Assembly: GCA_008107755.1 (NCBI GenBank) | Contig: VIRH01000058.1 | Location: 186,001 to 250,000 of the forward strand | Length of the DNA: 64,000 nucleotides | Source: Rhodobacterales bacterium | Lineage (GTDB): Bacteria > Pseudomonadota > Alphaproteobacteria > Rhizobiales > Stappiaceae | Direction of reading: 5' to 3' | Part shown: in pieces, positions 15,815 to 24,665 of the stretch | Layout of the letters: every line of letters starts with the position of its first letter | Numbering within the stretch: position 1 is the first letter of the stretch | Notes under the pieces: model-generated | Databases searched by the model: none | What the model was told of the DNA's origin: nothing | The model's input: the letters and a program-made list of their open reading frames with translations, nothing else | Position numbers and translations under genes: made by a program

Positions 15815-17917
15815 TTACGAAGCCCTCACCCACACCGCCGTGTCGTGGAATGCGGCCCCGCCGTAAGGGGCCACCGGGTCGGCACCCGTCAGCGTGTTGA
15901 TACCGCGACCATCATCGAACGCATCATTCGGCCAGACACCTTCGGAGATCACCGTTCCGCGCGCGACGGTCTCGACGAGGCGGGCATGAAGCGTAACCGC
16001 GCCGCGCCGGTTGCCCATGGTCACCCTCGCGCCGTCCTCAATGCCAAACCGCGCCGCATCGTCCGGGCGCAGCCAGACTTCAGGACGCCCCTCCTTCGCT
16101 CTGGAGGACCTGGTCTCGTTGAAGGTGGAATTGAGAAACGAGCGCGCCGGTGCCGTCACCAGGCGGAAAGGATGCTGGCCGTCCGCAAGCTCAATGCTGT
16201 CCCACTGGTCGGGCAGCTCGGGCATGCTCTGCCACGCCCCGAAAACGGCGCCGCTATCAGGCCGGTTTGGCGACGGAGAGGCACCCCAGTTCGGGCGGAA
16301 GTGAAAGCGGCCGTCGGAATGGCCAAAGCCCGTGAGGTAATGCGCCGTTTCGAAATCCGGCTGCAGATCGATCCATTTCGACATCTCCAGATCTGCCAGC
16401 GTGCCGTAGCCGGACTCACGCAACATCCAGTCGATTTGATCGCGCGCGCCCATGTCGTATCCGTGATGCGAAGCCCCGTCGACACGCTTGGCGATCTCAT
16501 TGATGACGAACATGTTTTCCTTCGGTCCAACAGGCGGCTCGACTGCCTTCGGACCAAGAATGATGTATTGATGCCCACCACCCTTGTAGATGTCATCGTG
16601 TTCCAGAAACATCGTTGCCGGCAGGACGATGTCCGCCATGGCCGCGGTTTCCGTCATGAACTGCTCGTGCACGACGGTGAAGAGATCTTCTCGGGCAAAG
16701 CCCTTTTTCACCAGCTCCTGTTCCGGTGCGACCGAGACCGGATTGGTGTTCTGGATCAGCATCGCCTTGACCTGCGGGCCGCCAAGCAATGCGGCCTCGT
16801 CGCCTGTCAGGATGCGACCGACGAGGCTCTGGTCGAGAGCCCTTACGGTCGTATCCTTCAGCGACGTGGCCTCGATCATCTCCTTGTTGAGCTGATAGAT
16901 CGCACCGTTGTTGTGAAACGCCCCGCCGCCTTCATATTGCCAGGCACCGGTCACTGCGGCGATGGAACTTGCCGCATGCATGCCGACCACACCATTGCGT
17001 GACCGCGTGAAGCCGTATCCGAGCCGGAAATAGGTTTTCTTGACGGAGCCGATCAGCGTTGCAGCTTCCTCGATCTGCCTTGCGTCGAGCCCCGTAATCT
17101 TCGCGGCCCATTCCGGCGTCCGGGTTTCGAGATGAGCTTCGAGCTCGGCCGGACAGTCGGTGTAGCGTTCCAGATAGTCCCGGTCGGCGAATCCGTCGCG
17201 GAAAAGAACGTGCATGATCCCGCAGGCGAGCGCTGCATCGGTGCCGGGCTTGACGATGAGACCGATGTCGGCCTGCTTCATTGTTTCCGTCCGGTAGACA
17301 TCGACCACGATGATCCGCGCCCCGCGCGTCTTTCTCGCGGAGATCGCGTGGGTCATCACGTTGACCTGCGTCGCGACGGCATTCGTTCCCCAGATGACGA
17401 TCTGGTCCGACACTGCCATCTCGCGTGGATCGGGTCCCGCCAGTTTTCCGGTTCCCGCAACATAGCCGGTCCAGGCCATATTGGTGCAGAAGGTGTCGAA
17501 CTGCCGGGAATAGCCCTTGGTGTGCCGCAGGCGGTGAATGCTGTCACGCTGTACCAGGCCCATGGTGCCGGCATAGTGGTAGGGCCAGACACTTTGCGCC
17601 CCGAACGCGCGCTCGGCCTCCAGGAATTTTTCGCCAATCAGATCAAGGGCGCTGTCCCAGGAGATCTCCTCGAAACGCCCTTCCCCCTTCGGGCCGGTGC
17701 GGCGCATGGGTTTAAGCAGGCGGTCGGGATGGTACAGCCGCTCTGCGTAGCGGGCGACCTTGGCGCAAACGACCCCGGCCGTATAGGCGTTGTCCTTCGC
17801 GCCGTTGACCCGTTTAACCTTGCCGTCTGCGTCGAAATGAACGTCGAGTGCACATGTGGACGGGCAATCATGCGGACAGGCGGAAAACGTGCTCTTTGGC
17901 GGCTGCTGGGTCATCAC
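15815..17917 (-). CDS. Molybdopterin-dependent oxidoreductase (DMSO reductase superfamily)
   Basis: A 700-residue catalytic subunit binding a bis-molybdopterin guanine dinucleotide cofactor. The N-terminal cysteine pattern ACPHDCPSTCALDV (residues 13-26) with a later CAKV (near residue 50) fits a [4Fe-4S] cluster. Further family blocks are VIWGTNAVATQVNVMTHAI, VDVYRTETMKQADIGL and PGTDAAL. The C-terminal molybdopterin-binding domain contains LVTAPARSFLNSTFNET and NDAFDDGRGINTLTGADP. No Tat signal is visible, so it is probably cytoplasmic. It stands alone, with no electron-transfer or membrane subunit nearby; its substrate cannot be predicted. The two adjacent ATGs at 17917 and 17914 are equally possible starts. 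Confidence 0.9.
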   Translation of the reverse strand: MMTQQPPKSTFSACPHDCPSTCALDVHFDADGKVKRVNGAKDNAYTAGVVCAKVARYAERLYHPDRLLKPMRRTGPKGEGRFEEISWDSALDLIGEKFLEAERAFGAQSVWPYHYAGTMGLVQRDSIHRLRHTKGYSRQFDTFCTNMAWTGYVAGTGKLAGPDPREMAVSDQIVIWGTNAVATQVNVMTHAISARKTRGARIIVVDVYRTETMKQADIGLIVKPGTDAALACGIMHVLFRDGFADRDYLERYTDCPAELEAHLETRTPEWAAKITGLDARQIEEAATLIGSVKKTYFRLGYGFTRSRNGVVGMHAASSIAAVTGAWQYEGGGAFHNNGAIYQLNKEMIEATSLKDTTVRALDQSLVGRILTGDEAALLGGPQVKAMLIQNTNPVSVAPEQELVKKGFAREDLFTVVHEQFMTETAAMADIVLPATMFLEHDDIYKGGGHQYIILGPKAVEPPVGPKENMFVINEIAKRVDGASHHGYDMGARDQIDWMLRESGYGTLADLEMSKWIDLQPDFETAHYLTGFGHSDGRFHFRPNWGASPSPNRPDSGAVFGAWQSMPELPDQWDSIELADGQHPFRLVTAPARSFLNSTFNETRSSRAKEGRPEVWLRPDDAARFGIEDGARVTMGNRRGAVTLHARLVETVARGTVISEGVWPNDAFDDGRGINTLTGADPVAPYGGAAFHDTAVWVRAS

Positions 17918-18074
17918 GCGGGCTTTTCGGGTCAGTTTTCTGAGCCCGCAAGTTTTCGCGCCGTTACGCGCATGTCAAGCCGCTTCGCGGTGGGGTGAAA
18001 GACGGCAATGCTCGTGTATCCGGGGAAACGTCACCTCGGCGGGAGGTTTGGGTCGTTTCTTCAGGACGGACCGC

Positions 18075-18108
18075 GCACAAAAAAGGCCGGCCCGAAAGGG
18101 CCGACCTT
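18075..18108 (-). terminator. Intrinsic terminator of ndk
   Basis: Read on the minus strand, AAGGTCGGCCC (18108-18098) pairs with GGGCCGGCCTT (18093-18083) across a TTTC loop, with one mismatch, and runs into TTTTTT and further T-rich sequence. It lies 23 bases beyond the ndk stop codon. Confidence 0.88.
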
Positions 18109-18130
18109 GAAAGCAGGCTCGTGCCTGAAA

Positions 18131-18553
18131 TCAGCCGACGATTTCGGTGCCGGAGAACCAGAATGCGATTTCTTCGGCTGCGGTCTCTGCAGCGTCGGAA
18201 CCGTGGACGGAGTTTTCACCGATGGAAAGGGCGAATTCCTTGCGGATCGTGCCGTCAGCAGCTTCAGCCGGGTTGGTTGCGCCCATGACTTCACGGTTCT
18301 TGGCAACGGCGTTCTCGCCTTCCAGAACCTGAACGACGGTCGGACCGGAAGACATGAATTCCGTCAGTTCGCCGAAGAACGGACGTTCCTTGTGGACCGC
18401 ATAAAAGGCTTCCGCCTCGCGCAGGGACATCCATACGCGCTTGGATGCGACAACGCGCAGGCCAGATTCTTCGAGCTTTGCGGTGATGGCGCCGGTCAGG
18501 TTGCGCTTGGTAGCGTCCGGCTTGATCATGGAAAACGTGCGTTCAATCGCCAT
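18131..18553 (-). CDS. ndk: Nucleoside diphosphate kinase
   Basis: Ndk transfers the gamma phosphate of ATP to nucleoside diphosphates through a phospho-histidine and balances NTP and dNTP pools. The 140-residue protein is standard length. It begins [21 protein letters not shown], and the catalytic histidine is His117 within GENSVHGSD. The ERPFFGEL block (residues 56-63) is also invariant. It is monocistronic: a strong terminator follows, and it is divergent from the DUF4344 peptidase gene across 232 bases. All expected residues are present. Confidence 0.98.
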   Translation of the reverse strand: MAIERTFSMIKPDATKRNLTGAITAKLEESGLRVVASKRVWMSLREAEAFYAVHKERPFFGELTEFMSSGPTVVQVLEGENAVAKNREVMGATNPAEAADGTIRKEFALSIGENSVHGSDAAETAAEEIAFWFSGTEIVG

Positions 18554-18785
18554 GGTATCGTCTTTCTCGTTTCTCGCTAGCCGGGCCGATGCCGGGCCAA
18601 AAATTCGGATTTCGCGGCCTTAATAACGGTGCCGCCCCTCGCCCGCAAGGGGAACCTGCCCACCACGTTCCTGTGAAGCACAGGCAGCAAGAGCGAATTT
18701 GTCTCTGGCAATCGCCAGCCGGGGCGAATAACCTGCGGCCAACAATTCCCACAATCAGACAGCCAACAGAAAGGTCCTTGCGGCG

Positions 18786-19661
18786 ATGCCCGCCAAGTCT
18801 CAAGTATTCTGTCATCTGGCCAGGGTCTGCATCCTACTGGCATGTGCCGTCTGTCTGATCCTTCCCGCAAGAGAAGCCGAAGCAGCGCGCGAGAGCCTCC
18901 CCGACTTTTCCAGCCTTCAGAGGGATCTCGGCAACCTGCCGGACCGAGAGCTGGCAAGTCTGCTGGTGTTTGTTTCAGGCAATGCGCTTTTTGCACTCTA
19001 CCACGAAGTCGGCCACATGCTGATTTCAGAACTTCACCTTCCTGTCCCGGGACAGGAAGAAGATCTGGTGGAGAACCTGGCGACGATTTCGATGCTCGGC
19101 AACGACAGCGATGACATCGACCTTCTCCTGACCAACGCGATGGTCGGCTTGTTCCTGGTCGCGGACGACACGCATCCGAAACCGGAATTCTACACCGCGC
19201 ATGATCTCGACCGCGAACGAGGCTTCCGCATGCTGTGCCTGATGGTCGGTGCCGACGAAGATGCCTTTCGAGACCTAGCCATCGCCCTGGAGCTGCCGGA
19301 GGAACGGATCGAAAGCTGCTACTACGATTACGAAAAGGCGGCCGAAGCCTGGGACCTGGCAACCGAGAATCACGTACGCGACAGCGAGTTTCCCGCCGGC
19401 AGGATCAAAGTCGTACACGATCCCTCACTGGCAGGGTTCGACCTCCTGGCAACCTTCGTGGAGGAAACCGGTCTGCTGGAACAGATCGCAAGGGGCCTGG
19501 ACACGCTTTATGACCTGCCCGAAGACATCACGTTCCGCTCTGCCGCCTGTGGCGCGGAAAACGCCTATTGGGACCCTGACAAACGCGAGATCGTCTTGTG
19601 TCACGAGCTTCTGGGCGCAATGGCGGACCTCTACATGAGCCTCCCGCACGACGACAATTGA
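18786..19661 (+). CDS. DUF4344 family putative metallopeptidase, exported
   Basis: A 291-residue protein with an N-terminal signal sequence (about residues 10-33: LARVCILLACAVCLILPAREAEA). A single HEVGH motif, the HExxH zinc-protease signature, lies near residue 76 in ALYHEVGHMLISELHLPVPG. ENLATI and a C-terminal AENAYWDPDKREIVLCHELLG are also characteristic of DUF4344. It is probably periplasmic or membrane-anchored. Substrates are unknown. It is followed after 102 bases by an ABC-F ATPase gene, with no evidence that the two work together. Confidence 0.83.
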   Translation: MPAKSQVFCHLARVCILLACAVCLILPAREAEAARESLPDFSSLQRDLGNLPDRELASLLVFVSGNALFALYHEVGHMLISELHLPVPGQEEDLVENLATISMLGNDSDDIDLLLTNAMVGLFLVADDTHPKPEFYTAHDLDRERGFRMLCLMVGADEDAFRDLAIALELPEERIESCYYDYEKAAEAWDLATENHVRDSEFPAGRIKVVHDPSLAGFDLLATFVEETGLLEQIARGLDTLYDLPEDITFRSAACGAENAYWDPDKREIVLCHELLGAMADLYMSLPHDDN

Positions 19662-19763
19662 GCCCGCGCTCAGGCGTGCAGCAATGCCACAGCGCGCGAG
19701 CTCATCGTCAAAAGCGCAGCTTTCCGCTTGCATCCTTGAAAAGGCTTCGCCAAACATCCGGCC

Positions 19764-21650
19764 ATGTTGCAAATATCGGATCTCACATACCGGATCGGGG
19801 ACCGCCTCCTGATCGACAAGGCCAACGTCACCCTGCCCGGCAAGGCCAAGACCGGACTGGTAGGGCGAAACGGTGCCGGCAAGTCCACACTCTTCAAGAT
19901 CATCACGGGAGAGCTTTCGACCGAAACCGGATTCGTTCAGATCCCGAAGCGGGCCCGGATCGGCCAGGTCGCACAGGAAGCGCCGGGCACCGAAGACAGC
20001 CTGATGGAAGTGGTTCTGGCCGCCGACACCGAGCGCAGCACCTTGCTTGCGGAGGCCGAGACGGAAACGGATCCGCACAGGATTGCGGACATCCACACCC
20101 GCCTTGCAGATATCGGCGCTCACACGGCGGAGGCTCGCGCCGGCACTATTCTATCGGGGCTTGGCTTCGACGCGGAAGCGCAGAAGCGGCCCTGCTCCTC
20201 CTTTTCCGGCGGCTGGCGCATGCGCGTTGCTCTTGCGGCCGTCCTGTTTTCAGAACCCGATCTGCTGCTGCTCGACGAACCGACCAACTATCTGGATCTT
20301 GAAGGCACCTTGTGGCTGGAGAACTACGTCTCCCGTTATCCGCATCAGGTGCTTCTGATCTCGCACGACCGCGACCTTCTCAACAAGGCCGTCGACAGTA
20401 TCGTCCATCTCGACCGTGGCAAGCTGACCTATTATTCCGGCGGCTACGACAGTTTCGATCGCCAGCGCCGCGAGGCGATGATCCTTGCCGAAAAGGCGAA
20501 GGAAAAGCAGGATGCCCAGCGCAAGCATATGCAGGCATTCGTGGACCGGTTCCGCTACAAGGCCAGCAAGGCGCGACAGGCGCAGTCTCGCCTGAAGATG
20601 CTGGAAAAGATGCAGCCGATCGCCGCGCTGACGGAAGAAAGCAGCCGCCCCCTGCATTTCCCGGACCCGGAAGTGCAGCTCGCCCCGCCTATCCTGAAAC
20701 TGGAAGGCGTTTCGACCGGCTATGGCGACACGAAGATCCTGTCCCAGCTGACGCTGAATATCGACACGGAAGACCGGATCGCGCTTCTGGGAGCCAACGG
20801 CAACGGCAAGTCGACCTTCGCCAAACTGATCTCCGACCGGCTCGGAGCCATCGACGGCGAGATCACCCGTGCGTCCAAGCTGAAGACCGCCTTCTTTGCC
20901 CAGCACCAGCTCGACGAACTGAAACCGGCGGAAAGCTCCGTCGCTCACGTGCGCGCGCTGATGCCCGATGCTCCGGAAGCCAAGGTGCGGGCGCGCGTCG
21001 CGCGGTTCGGACTTCCCACCGACCGTATGGAAACACCGGCCAAGGATCTCTCGGGCGGCGAAAAGGCCCGGCTTTTGCTCGGGCTTGCCACTTTCGACGG
21101 TCCGCATCTCCTCATCCTTGACGAACCGACCAACCACCTTGATATCGACAGCCGCGAGGCGCTTGTCATGGCGCTTAACGAGTTTCAGGGAGCGGTGGTG
21201 CTGATCAGCCACGACCGACATCTGGTCGAAGCATGTGCCGATACGCTCTGGCTCGTCGCCGGAGGCCGGGTCGCCCCTTATGACGGGGACATGGAGGATT
21301 ACCGACGATTGATCCTGCAGGGCCCTGAAGCCGTCGAAAAAGCACGCCAAAAGGCAGCTGCGGAAGAAGAAGACAGGGCCACCGCGCAAGAGAAGCGGCG
21401 GGATGCAGCTCAAAAACGGAGCCAGCTGAAACCGCTGAAACAGAAAATAGACGCGGCGGAAAAGGAGATGACCCGGCTTCAGGACAAGATCGGCAAGCTG
21501 GACGAAGCCCTTTCCGACCCCGACTTCTTCACGCGCGATCCGGAACGGGCGGCGAAATTTGCAAAGGAACGTGCCTATTGCGAAAAGAAGCTGATCAAGA
21601 CCGAGGAAGAGTGGCTCGCGCTTTCCGCCGAGTATGAAGAGGCGAGCTGA
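19764..21650 (+). CDS. ABC-F family ATPase (Uup/EttA-like)
   Basis: A 628-residue soluble protein with two ABC ATPase domains and no membrane segment. Domain 1 has GRNGAGKST (about residues 35-43) and signature SGGWRMRVALA with LLLLDEPTNYLD. Domain 2 has GANGNGKST and SGGEKARLLLGLA with LLILDEPTNHLD. Between them lies the charged ABC-F linker (KEKQDAQRKHMQAFVDRFRYKASKARQAQSR), and the C-terminus is a coiled coil rich in Lys and Glu (EKKLIKTEEEW). ABC-F proteins act on the ribosome; the coiled-coil tail favours an Uup-like member rather than EttA. No resistance-gene context is visible, so a housekeeping translation role is most likely. Confidence 0.93.
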   Translation: MLQISDLTYRIGDRLLIDKANVTLPGKAKTGLVGRNGAGKSTLFKIITGELSTETGFVQIPKRARIGQVAQEAPGTEDSLMEVVLAADTERSTLLAEAETETDPHRIADIHTRLADIGAHTAEARAGTILSGLGFDAEAQKRPCSSFSGGWRMRVALAAVLFSEPDLLLLDEPTNYLDLEGTLWLENYVSRYPHQVLLISHDRDLLNKAVDSIVHLDRGKLTYYSGGYDSFDRQRREAMILAEKAKEKQDAQRKHMQAFVDRFRYKASKARQAQSRLKMLEKMQPIAALTEESSRPLHFPDPEVQLAPPILKLEGVSTGYGDTKILSQLTLNIDTEDRIALLGANGNGKSTFAKLISDRLGAIDGEITRASKLKTAFFAQHQLDELKPAESSVAHVRALMPDAPEAKVRARVARFGLPTDRMETPAKDLSGGEKARLLLGLATFDGPHLLILDEPTNHLDIDSREALVMALNEFQGAVVLISHDRHLVEACADTLWLVAGGRVAPYDGDMEDYRRLILQGPEAVEKARQKAAAEEEDRATAQEKRRDAAQKRSQLKPLKQKIDAAEKEMTRLQDKIGKLDEALSDPDFFTRDPERAAKFAKERAYCEKKLIKTEEEWLALSAEYEEAS

Positions 21651-21946
21651 CCACTGGCGCGTCCGCTGACCCGACACCGCTCAACGTAAAATTGCCGACA
21701 GCGACAACGGCACCAAGATGATGTCGTTATCGCTGCGGTCAAATGAGTCGTCTCTTTTCTGATTTTAAAATTCCCCATCACAACCAACAAGAGAAACGCT
21801 TCGGAAATTAAGTAAAATCCAACGCAACGAACTCGTATAACATTCAATACCTATTAAATATCAAAATTCCCCTAGGGGGTTTTCACTACGGAATCCTTAT
21901 ACTGCACGAAAAGAAATTTCCATACATAGTGCACCAAGGACCCGCC

Positions 21947-23224
21947 ATGCCGATCATCAGGAACCTCAGCCTTCTTGTTGCCGCCGGAGCGTTTCTCACC
22001 CTCCCCGCTCTCGGGCCCGATTTGCCCTACTCTCCCCTTTCTACCGACAAGGCTTTCGCCAAAAACGGAAACGGAAACGGCAACGGCAACGGCGGCGGTA
22101 ACTCCGGTGGGAACGGGGGCGGAAATTCCGGGGGCAACGGAGGTGGAAATTCCGGTGGAAACGGCGGAGGAAATTCCGGCAGCAACTCGGGTGGCAAAGG
22201 CAAGTCCGGAAATTCGAACAAGGGCGGCAATTCCGCCTCGAACGCATCCTTCAACCGGGGCGCAGGCTCGTCGAAACACAACAGCGCGAAGCGCCAATCA
22301 AGGACGACCAACGACAAGCGCAAAGGGATCGGCGGCTTTCTCACTTCCGTTTTCGGCGACAAATCCGCCCGAAAGACTTCCGCCGGTAAAAAGTCCGGTT
22401 CGCAGCGGCGAACCGTCTCTCGCACACCTGCAAAAGCCAAGGCGAATTACAGGCTGCCCAAATCAGAACGGGCGACACTCACCGCCGTCGCGATTGCGCC
22501 CGTGGCAAGCCCTGCCCTCAAAACAGGGAACCTAAATGCCCGTCTGGGCCGCCTGAATTCGCTGAAGCGCAATTACAACGCCTATCTCAACTCCAAGGAC
22601 CCGCATCTTGCGTCTGTTGCAGCCTATGTGCAGGCATCGCTGGCCTATGAGTCCTCAGCCGCCGATCTCGTACAGAGCGAGGCGGCACTAGCCGAACTGA
22701 AGGCCGCGTTTGACGGGATCATCGCCAATATCACTCCCTATGACGACTTTGCGTATCAAGGCTTGACGACCGAGACGCTGCAGGACCGGCTTGCAGACCT
22801 TCAAGATACCGATACAAGCGCGTTCACCGAAGACGAGATGGCGGCTTATGATGCGGAAGTGGCGGCGCTCGGTAATGCTCTGGAAAGCAGCGAGTTCACC
22901 TCCCTGTCGGACGCGGATACCGCACTTCAGGACCAGAAATCCGAACTCGAGGCTCTATCAGCGTCGATCTCGGACGAAGCGCTGGCCGACGCGCTTCTTG
23001 AGATGGCGAATGAGAACCGCGTTCGCGAGTACGGAGACGATTACGTCGACGAGCCTATGCTTGAATGGGCCAAGGAAGTGCTTGGCGTCGGCGACTATCA
23101 GGGCACGATCGACGAGATCCGGGAAGCAACCCAAGACCCGGATGGTGCGGGCGACGCGACGACGTCTCCTGACGAAACCGCCGACGCAAGCGACACCGAT
23201 GTAACGAACGTCGCGCTCCAGTAA
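21947..23224 (+). CDS. Exported protein with Asn/Gly-rich repeat region, function unknown
   Basis: I do not recognise this 425-residue protein. It starts with a signal peptide (MPIIRNLSLLVAAGAFLTLP; likely cleavage after AFA near residue 38). A low-complexity tract of NG and GGGNSGGN repeats covers about residues 40-95, followed by a basic Ser/Lys/Arg-rich stretch to about residue 170. A helical acidic domain follows (SVAAYVQASLAYESSAADL and SEAALAELKAAF), with an Asp/Thr-rich tail. There are no cysteines in the visible mature part and no anchor. The ATG at 21947 has AAGGA 6 bases upstream, better than the in-frame ATG at 21929. The upstream 296 bases are AT-rich, with a possible TATACT -10 at 21898. 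Cell-surface or periplasmic location is inferred. Confidence 0.75.
   Translation: MPIIRNLSLLVAAGAFLTLPALGPDLPYSPLSTDKAFAKNGNGNGNGNGGGNSGGNGGGNSGGNGGGNSGGNGGGNSGSNSGGKGKSGNSNKGGNSASNASFNRGAGSSKHNSAKRQSRTTNDKRKGIGGFLTSVFGDKSARKTSAGKKSGSQRRTVSRTPAKAKANYRLPKSERATLTAVAIAPVASPALKTGNLNARLGRLNSLKRNYNAYLNSKDPHLASVAAYVQASLAYESSAADLVQSEAALAELKAAFDGIIANITPYDDFAYQGLTTETLQDRLADLQDTDTSAFTEDEMAAYDAEVAALGNALESSEFTSLSDADTALQDQKSELEALSASISDEALADALLEMANENRVREYGDDYVDEPMLEWAKEVLGVGDYQGTIDEIREATQDPDGAGDATTSPDETADASDTDVTNVALQ
22064..22200 (+). repeat. Tandem 24-base coding repeats (NSGGNGGG units)
   Basis: Imperfect 24-base units, preceded by shorter AACGGA/AACGGC hexamers, encode consecutive NG dipeptides and about four NSGGNGGG octapeptides. 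Synonymous differences separate the copies. The tract is likely to vary in copy number between strains through slippage or unequal exchange. Confidence 0.85.
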
Positions 23225-23290
23225 GAGCGAAGTCTTGGGGCGCGCTTCCAGACTACACGTAGATACGACCGTGAAGACTGACAGCCCGGG

Positions 23291-23686
23291 CTAGTGCTCG
23301 GGCTTCTCAACGGGACCGTCTTTTTCCACCCAGTCGGCGAAGCCGTCTTTCAGGTGAGCGACTTCAAATCCCATGTCCTTGAGCATGGAGACTGTCAGCG
23401 CCGAGCGCCAACCAGCGGCGCAATGAAAGACGAACCGCTTGTCCTCGCCGAAGACGTCCTTGAAGTATGGGCTGTCCGGATCCACCCAGAACTCGATCAT
23501 CCCGCGCGGACAATGAACGCTTCCAGGAATGAACCCGGTTTTCTGCCGCTCACGGATATCCCGGATATCTATGAAGACAACATCGGGATCATCCATGAGC
23601 GCAATGGCATCGCGTGTCTCCACCTCTTCGATACACGCTCTGGCCGCTGCGACCATATCGGCTGACGACATCTTCAATTTTTTCAT
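23291..23686 (-). CDS. Rhodanese-like domain protein
   Basis: A 131-residue single rhodanese domain. It has an N-terminal helix, then DVVFIDIRDIRERQKTGFIPGSVHCPRGMIEF and the active-site loop HCAAGWRS with Cys89, followed by SALTVSMLKDMGFEVAHLKDGFADW. The six-residue loop beginning with Cys and ending in Arg-Ser indicates a sulfurtransferase rather than a phosphatase-like variant. The reading frame is open far upstream, but the sequence before the ATG at 23686 is not rhodanese-like, and a purine-rich GGGGGGAGAGGG precedes it. It lies 46 bases downstream of holC and may be co-transcribed with it. The sulfur acceptor is unknown. Confidence 0.88.
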   Translation of the reverse strand: MKKLKMSSADMVAAARACIEEVETRDAIALMDDPDVVFIDIRDIRERQKTGFIPGSVHCPRGMIEFWVDPDSPYFKDVFGEDKRFVFHCAAGWRSALTVSMLKDMGFEVAHLKDGFADWVEKDGPVEKPEH

Positions 23687-23732
23687 GCCTGACCCTCTCC
23701 CCCCGACTTCATTGCCAGATCGGTAAAACTCG

Positions 23733-24185
23733 TCACGCCTTGCGCTCCCAGCCTCCGGCCTGGGTCTGTTGCCAGTAGGCGATCTCGAAGCCTTCCGCCT
23801 TTGCTTCCTTCCAGCGTTGACGAGCTTCCTTAACGGCGTCCTGATCCCTGTCGTCGAACATGTAGATGGCCCGCTTGTAGGCGCCCAGTGGCGGCGGCGC
23901 GGCCCGGTCGACCATGAAGCGAACATCCGCCTCGTTCGGGTTGTCCTGTTCGGCCGTCAGATAGATCGGCTGATGCTCGGCATGGCCATCGGCCTTGGTA
24001 CCATGAGGCAGGAAGCTGTCGTCAGCGAAGGTCCAAAGGTGCGAATCAAGAGCGCTGCAGCGTTCCTCGCTGCCGGTCTGAACGACCACCTTCCAGTCCC
24101 GTTCAAGGCACTTGAGAAGAAGCTGCGGCAGCGCGGCTTCAAGTGGCTTGTGCAGTAGATGATAGAAAACAACTTCGACGCTCAT
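23733..24185 (-). CDS. holC: DNA polymerase III chi subunit
   Basis: A 150-residue HolC protein, which links the clamp loader to single-stranded DNA-binding protein at the replication fork. Conserved parts are VVFYHLLHKPLEAALPQLLLKCLERDWKVVVQ at the N-terminus and LWTFADDSFLPHG near residue 55. The C-terminal part contains YMFDDRDQDAVKEARQRWK. The frame extends nine codons upstream, but the ATG at 24185 has AGGAG 7 bases before it and begins at the usual residue. In alphaproteobacteria holC commonly lies just downstream of pepA, as here, though 480 bases containing a small oppositely oriented gene separate them. Confidence 0.9.
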   Translation of the reverse strand: MSVEVVFYHLLHKPLEAALPQLLLKCLERDWKVVVQTGSEERCSALDSHLWTFADDSFLPHGTKADGHAEHQPIYLTAEQDNPNEADVRFMVDRAAPPPLGAYKRAIYMFDDRDQDAVKEARQRWKEAKAEGFEIAYWQQTQAGGWERKA

Positions 24186-24454
24186 GCAAGGCTCCTGCCG
24201 TATAGCGGCCACGAAACATTCCCGCGCTCTGACAGGAAGTTATCCAGAGAGGCGGCAAAAAGTGATGCGCGTGTGCAACAGAAAGGCATCCAAATACGGT
24301 CCGGACAAAAGCTGAGATGGACAGACAACCGGACTCGTATCATTAACCCTTCGCAAATGTCGATTGGCTAGTTTCGTCCTCGGGGACGATCCAAGGGTCA
24401 GATGAAGATGGTCGGTGCACGGTGTCCCGAACCGGCTGCAAGGGGATTTGGTGA

Positions 24455-24571
24455 ATGCTTGCTCGTGTCTTGGTATTTTGTGCGCTGGTGGCTGTCATTG
24501 CAGGCGCAACATTGGCAATGGGTCTGCTCGTAGAGCCTGCAACGGCATGCCAGACCTATAAAACCTGCTGA
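24455..24571 (+). CDS. Small 38-residue exported peptide, function unknown
   Basis: This short frame lies in the 480-base gap between holC and pepA. It encodes a basic start (MLARVL), a hydrophobic stretch (VFCALVAVIAGATLAMGLLV) and a polar end EPATACQTYKTC with two cysteines five residues apart. This looks like a signal or single-pass membrane peptide with a short disulfide-capable tail. AAGGGGAT lies 8-15 bases before the ATG, and two intrinsic terminators follow within 100 bases. A ribosome-binding site, a start, an export-like sequence and terminators in the right order support a real gene. No homologue is recognised. It could alternatively be the leader of a regulatory RNA. Confidence 0.6.
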   Translation: MLARVLVFCALVAVIAGATLAMGLLVEPATACQTYKTC

Positions 24572-24593
24572 TTTAACAGCACCACAATTTTTG

Positions 24594-24620
24594 AAAAACC
24601 CGCCTTATGGCGGGTTTTTC
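24594..24620 (+). terminator. Intrinsic terminator 1 after the small peptide gene
   Basis: AAAAACCCGCC (24594-24604) pairs perfectly with GGCGGGTTTTT (24609-24619) around a TTAT loop, ending in T5 then C. The stem starts 22 bases after the stop codon. A-tract and T-tract symmetry lets it work in both directions. Confidence 0.92.
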
Positions 24621-24636
24621 TTTGCCTGAACATCCG

Positions 24637-24664
24637 CCCGGCGGCGTGAACGCCGGGCTTTTTT
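24637..24664 (+). terminator. Intrinsic terminator 2, plus strand
   Basis: CCCGGCG (24637-24643) pairs with CGCCGGG (24651-24657) and is followed by CTTTTTT. It points along the plus strand, so it backs up the terminator 17 bases before it rather than serving the minus-strand pepA, whose stop is at 24666. Confidence 0.82.
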
Positions 24665-24665
24665 C

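Noticed and set aside
15797..17002. 401-residue frame opposite the molybdopterin oxidoreductase
   Set aside because: Antisense frame in high-GC coding DNA; no motifs, and no ribosome-binding site.
20250..21677. 475-residue minus-strand frame opposite the ABC-F gene
   Set aside because: Shadow of a gene with complete ABC-F motifs.
21872..22297. 141-residue minus-strand frame rich in Ala/Val/Ser
   Set aside because: It is the complement of the Asn/Gly repeat tract of the exported protein.
24240..24248. TTATCCAGA as a DnaA box
   Set aside because: One mismatch to TTATCCACA, single copy, no cluster and no AT-rich unwinding region; not evidence for an origin.
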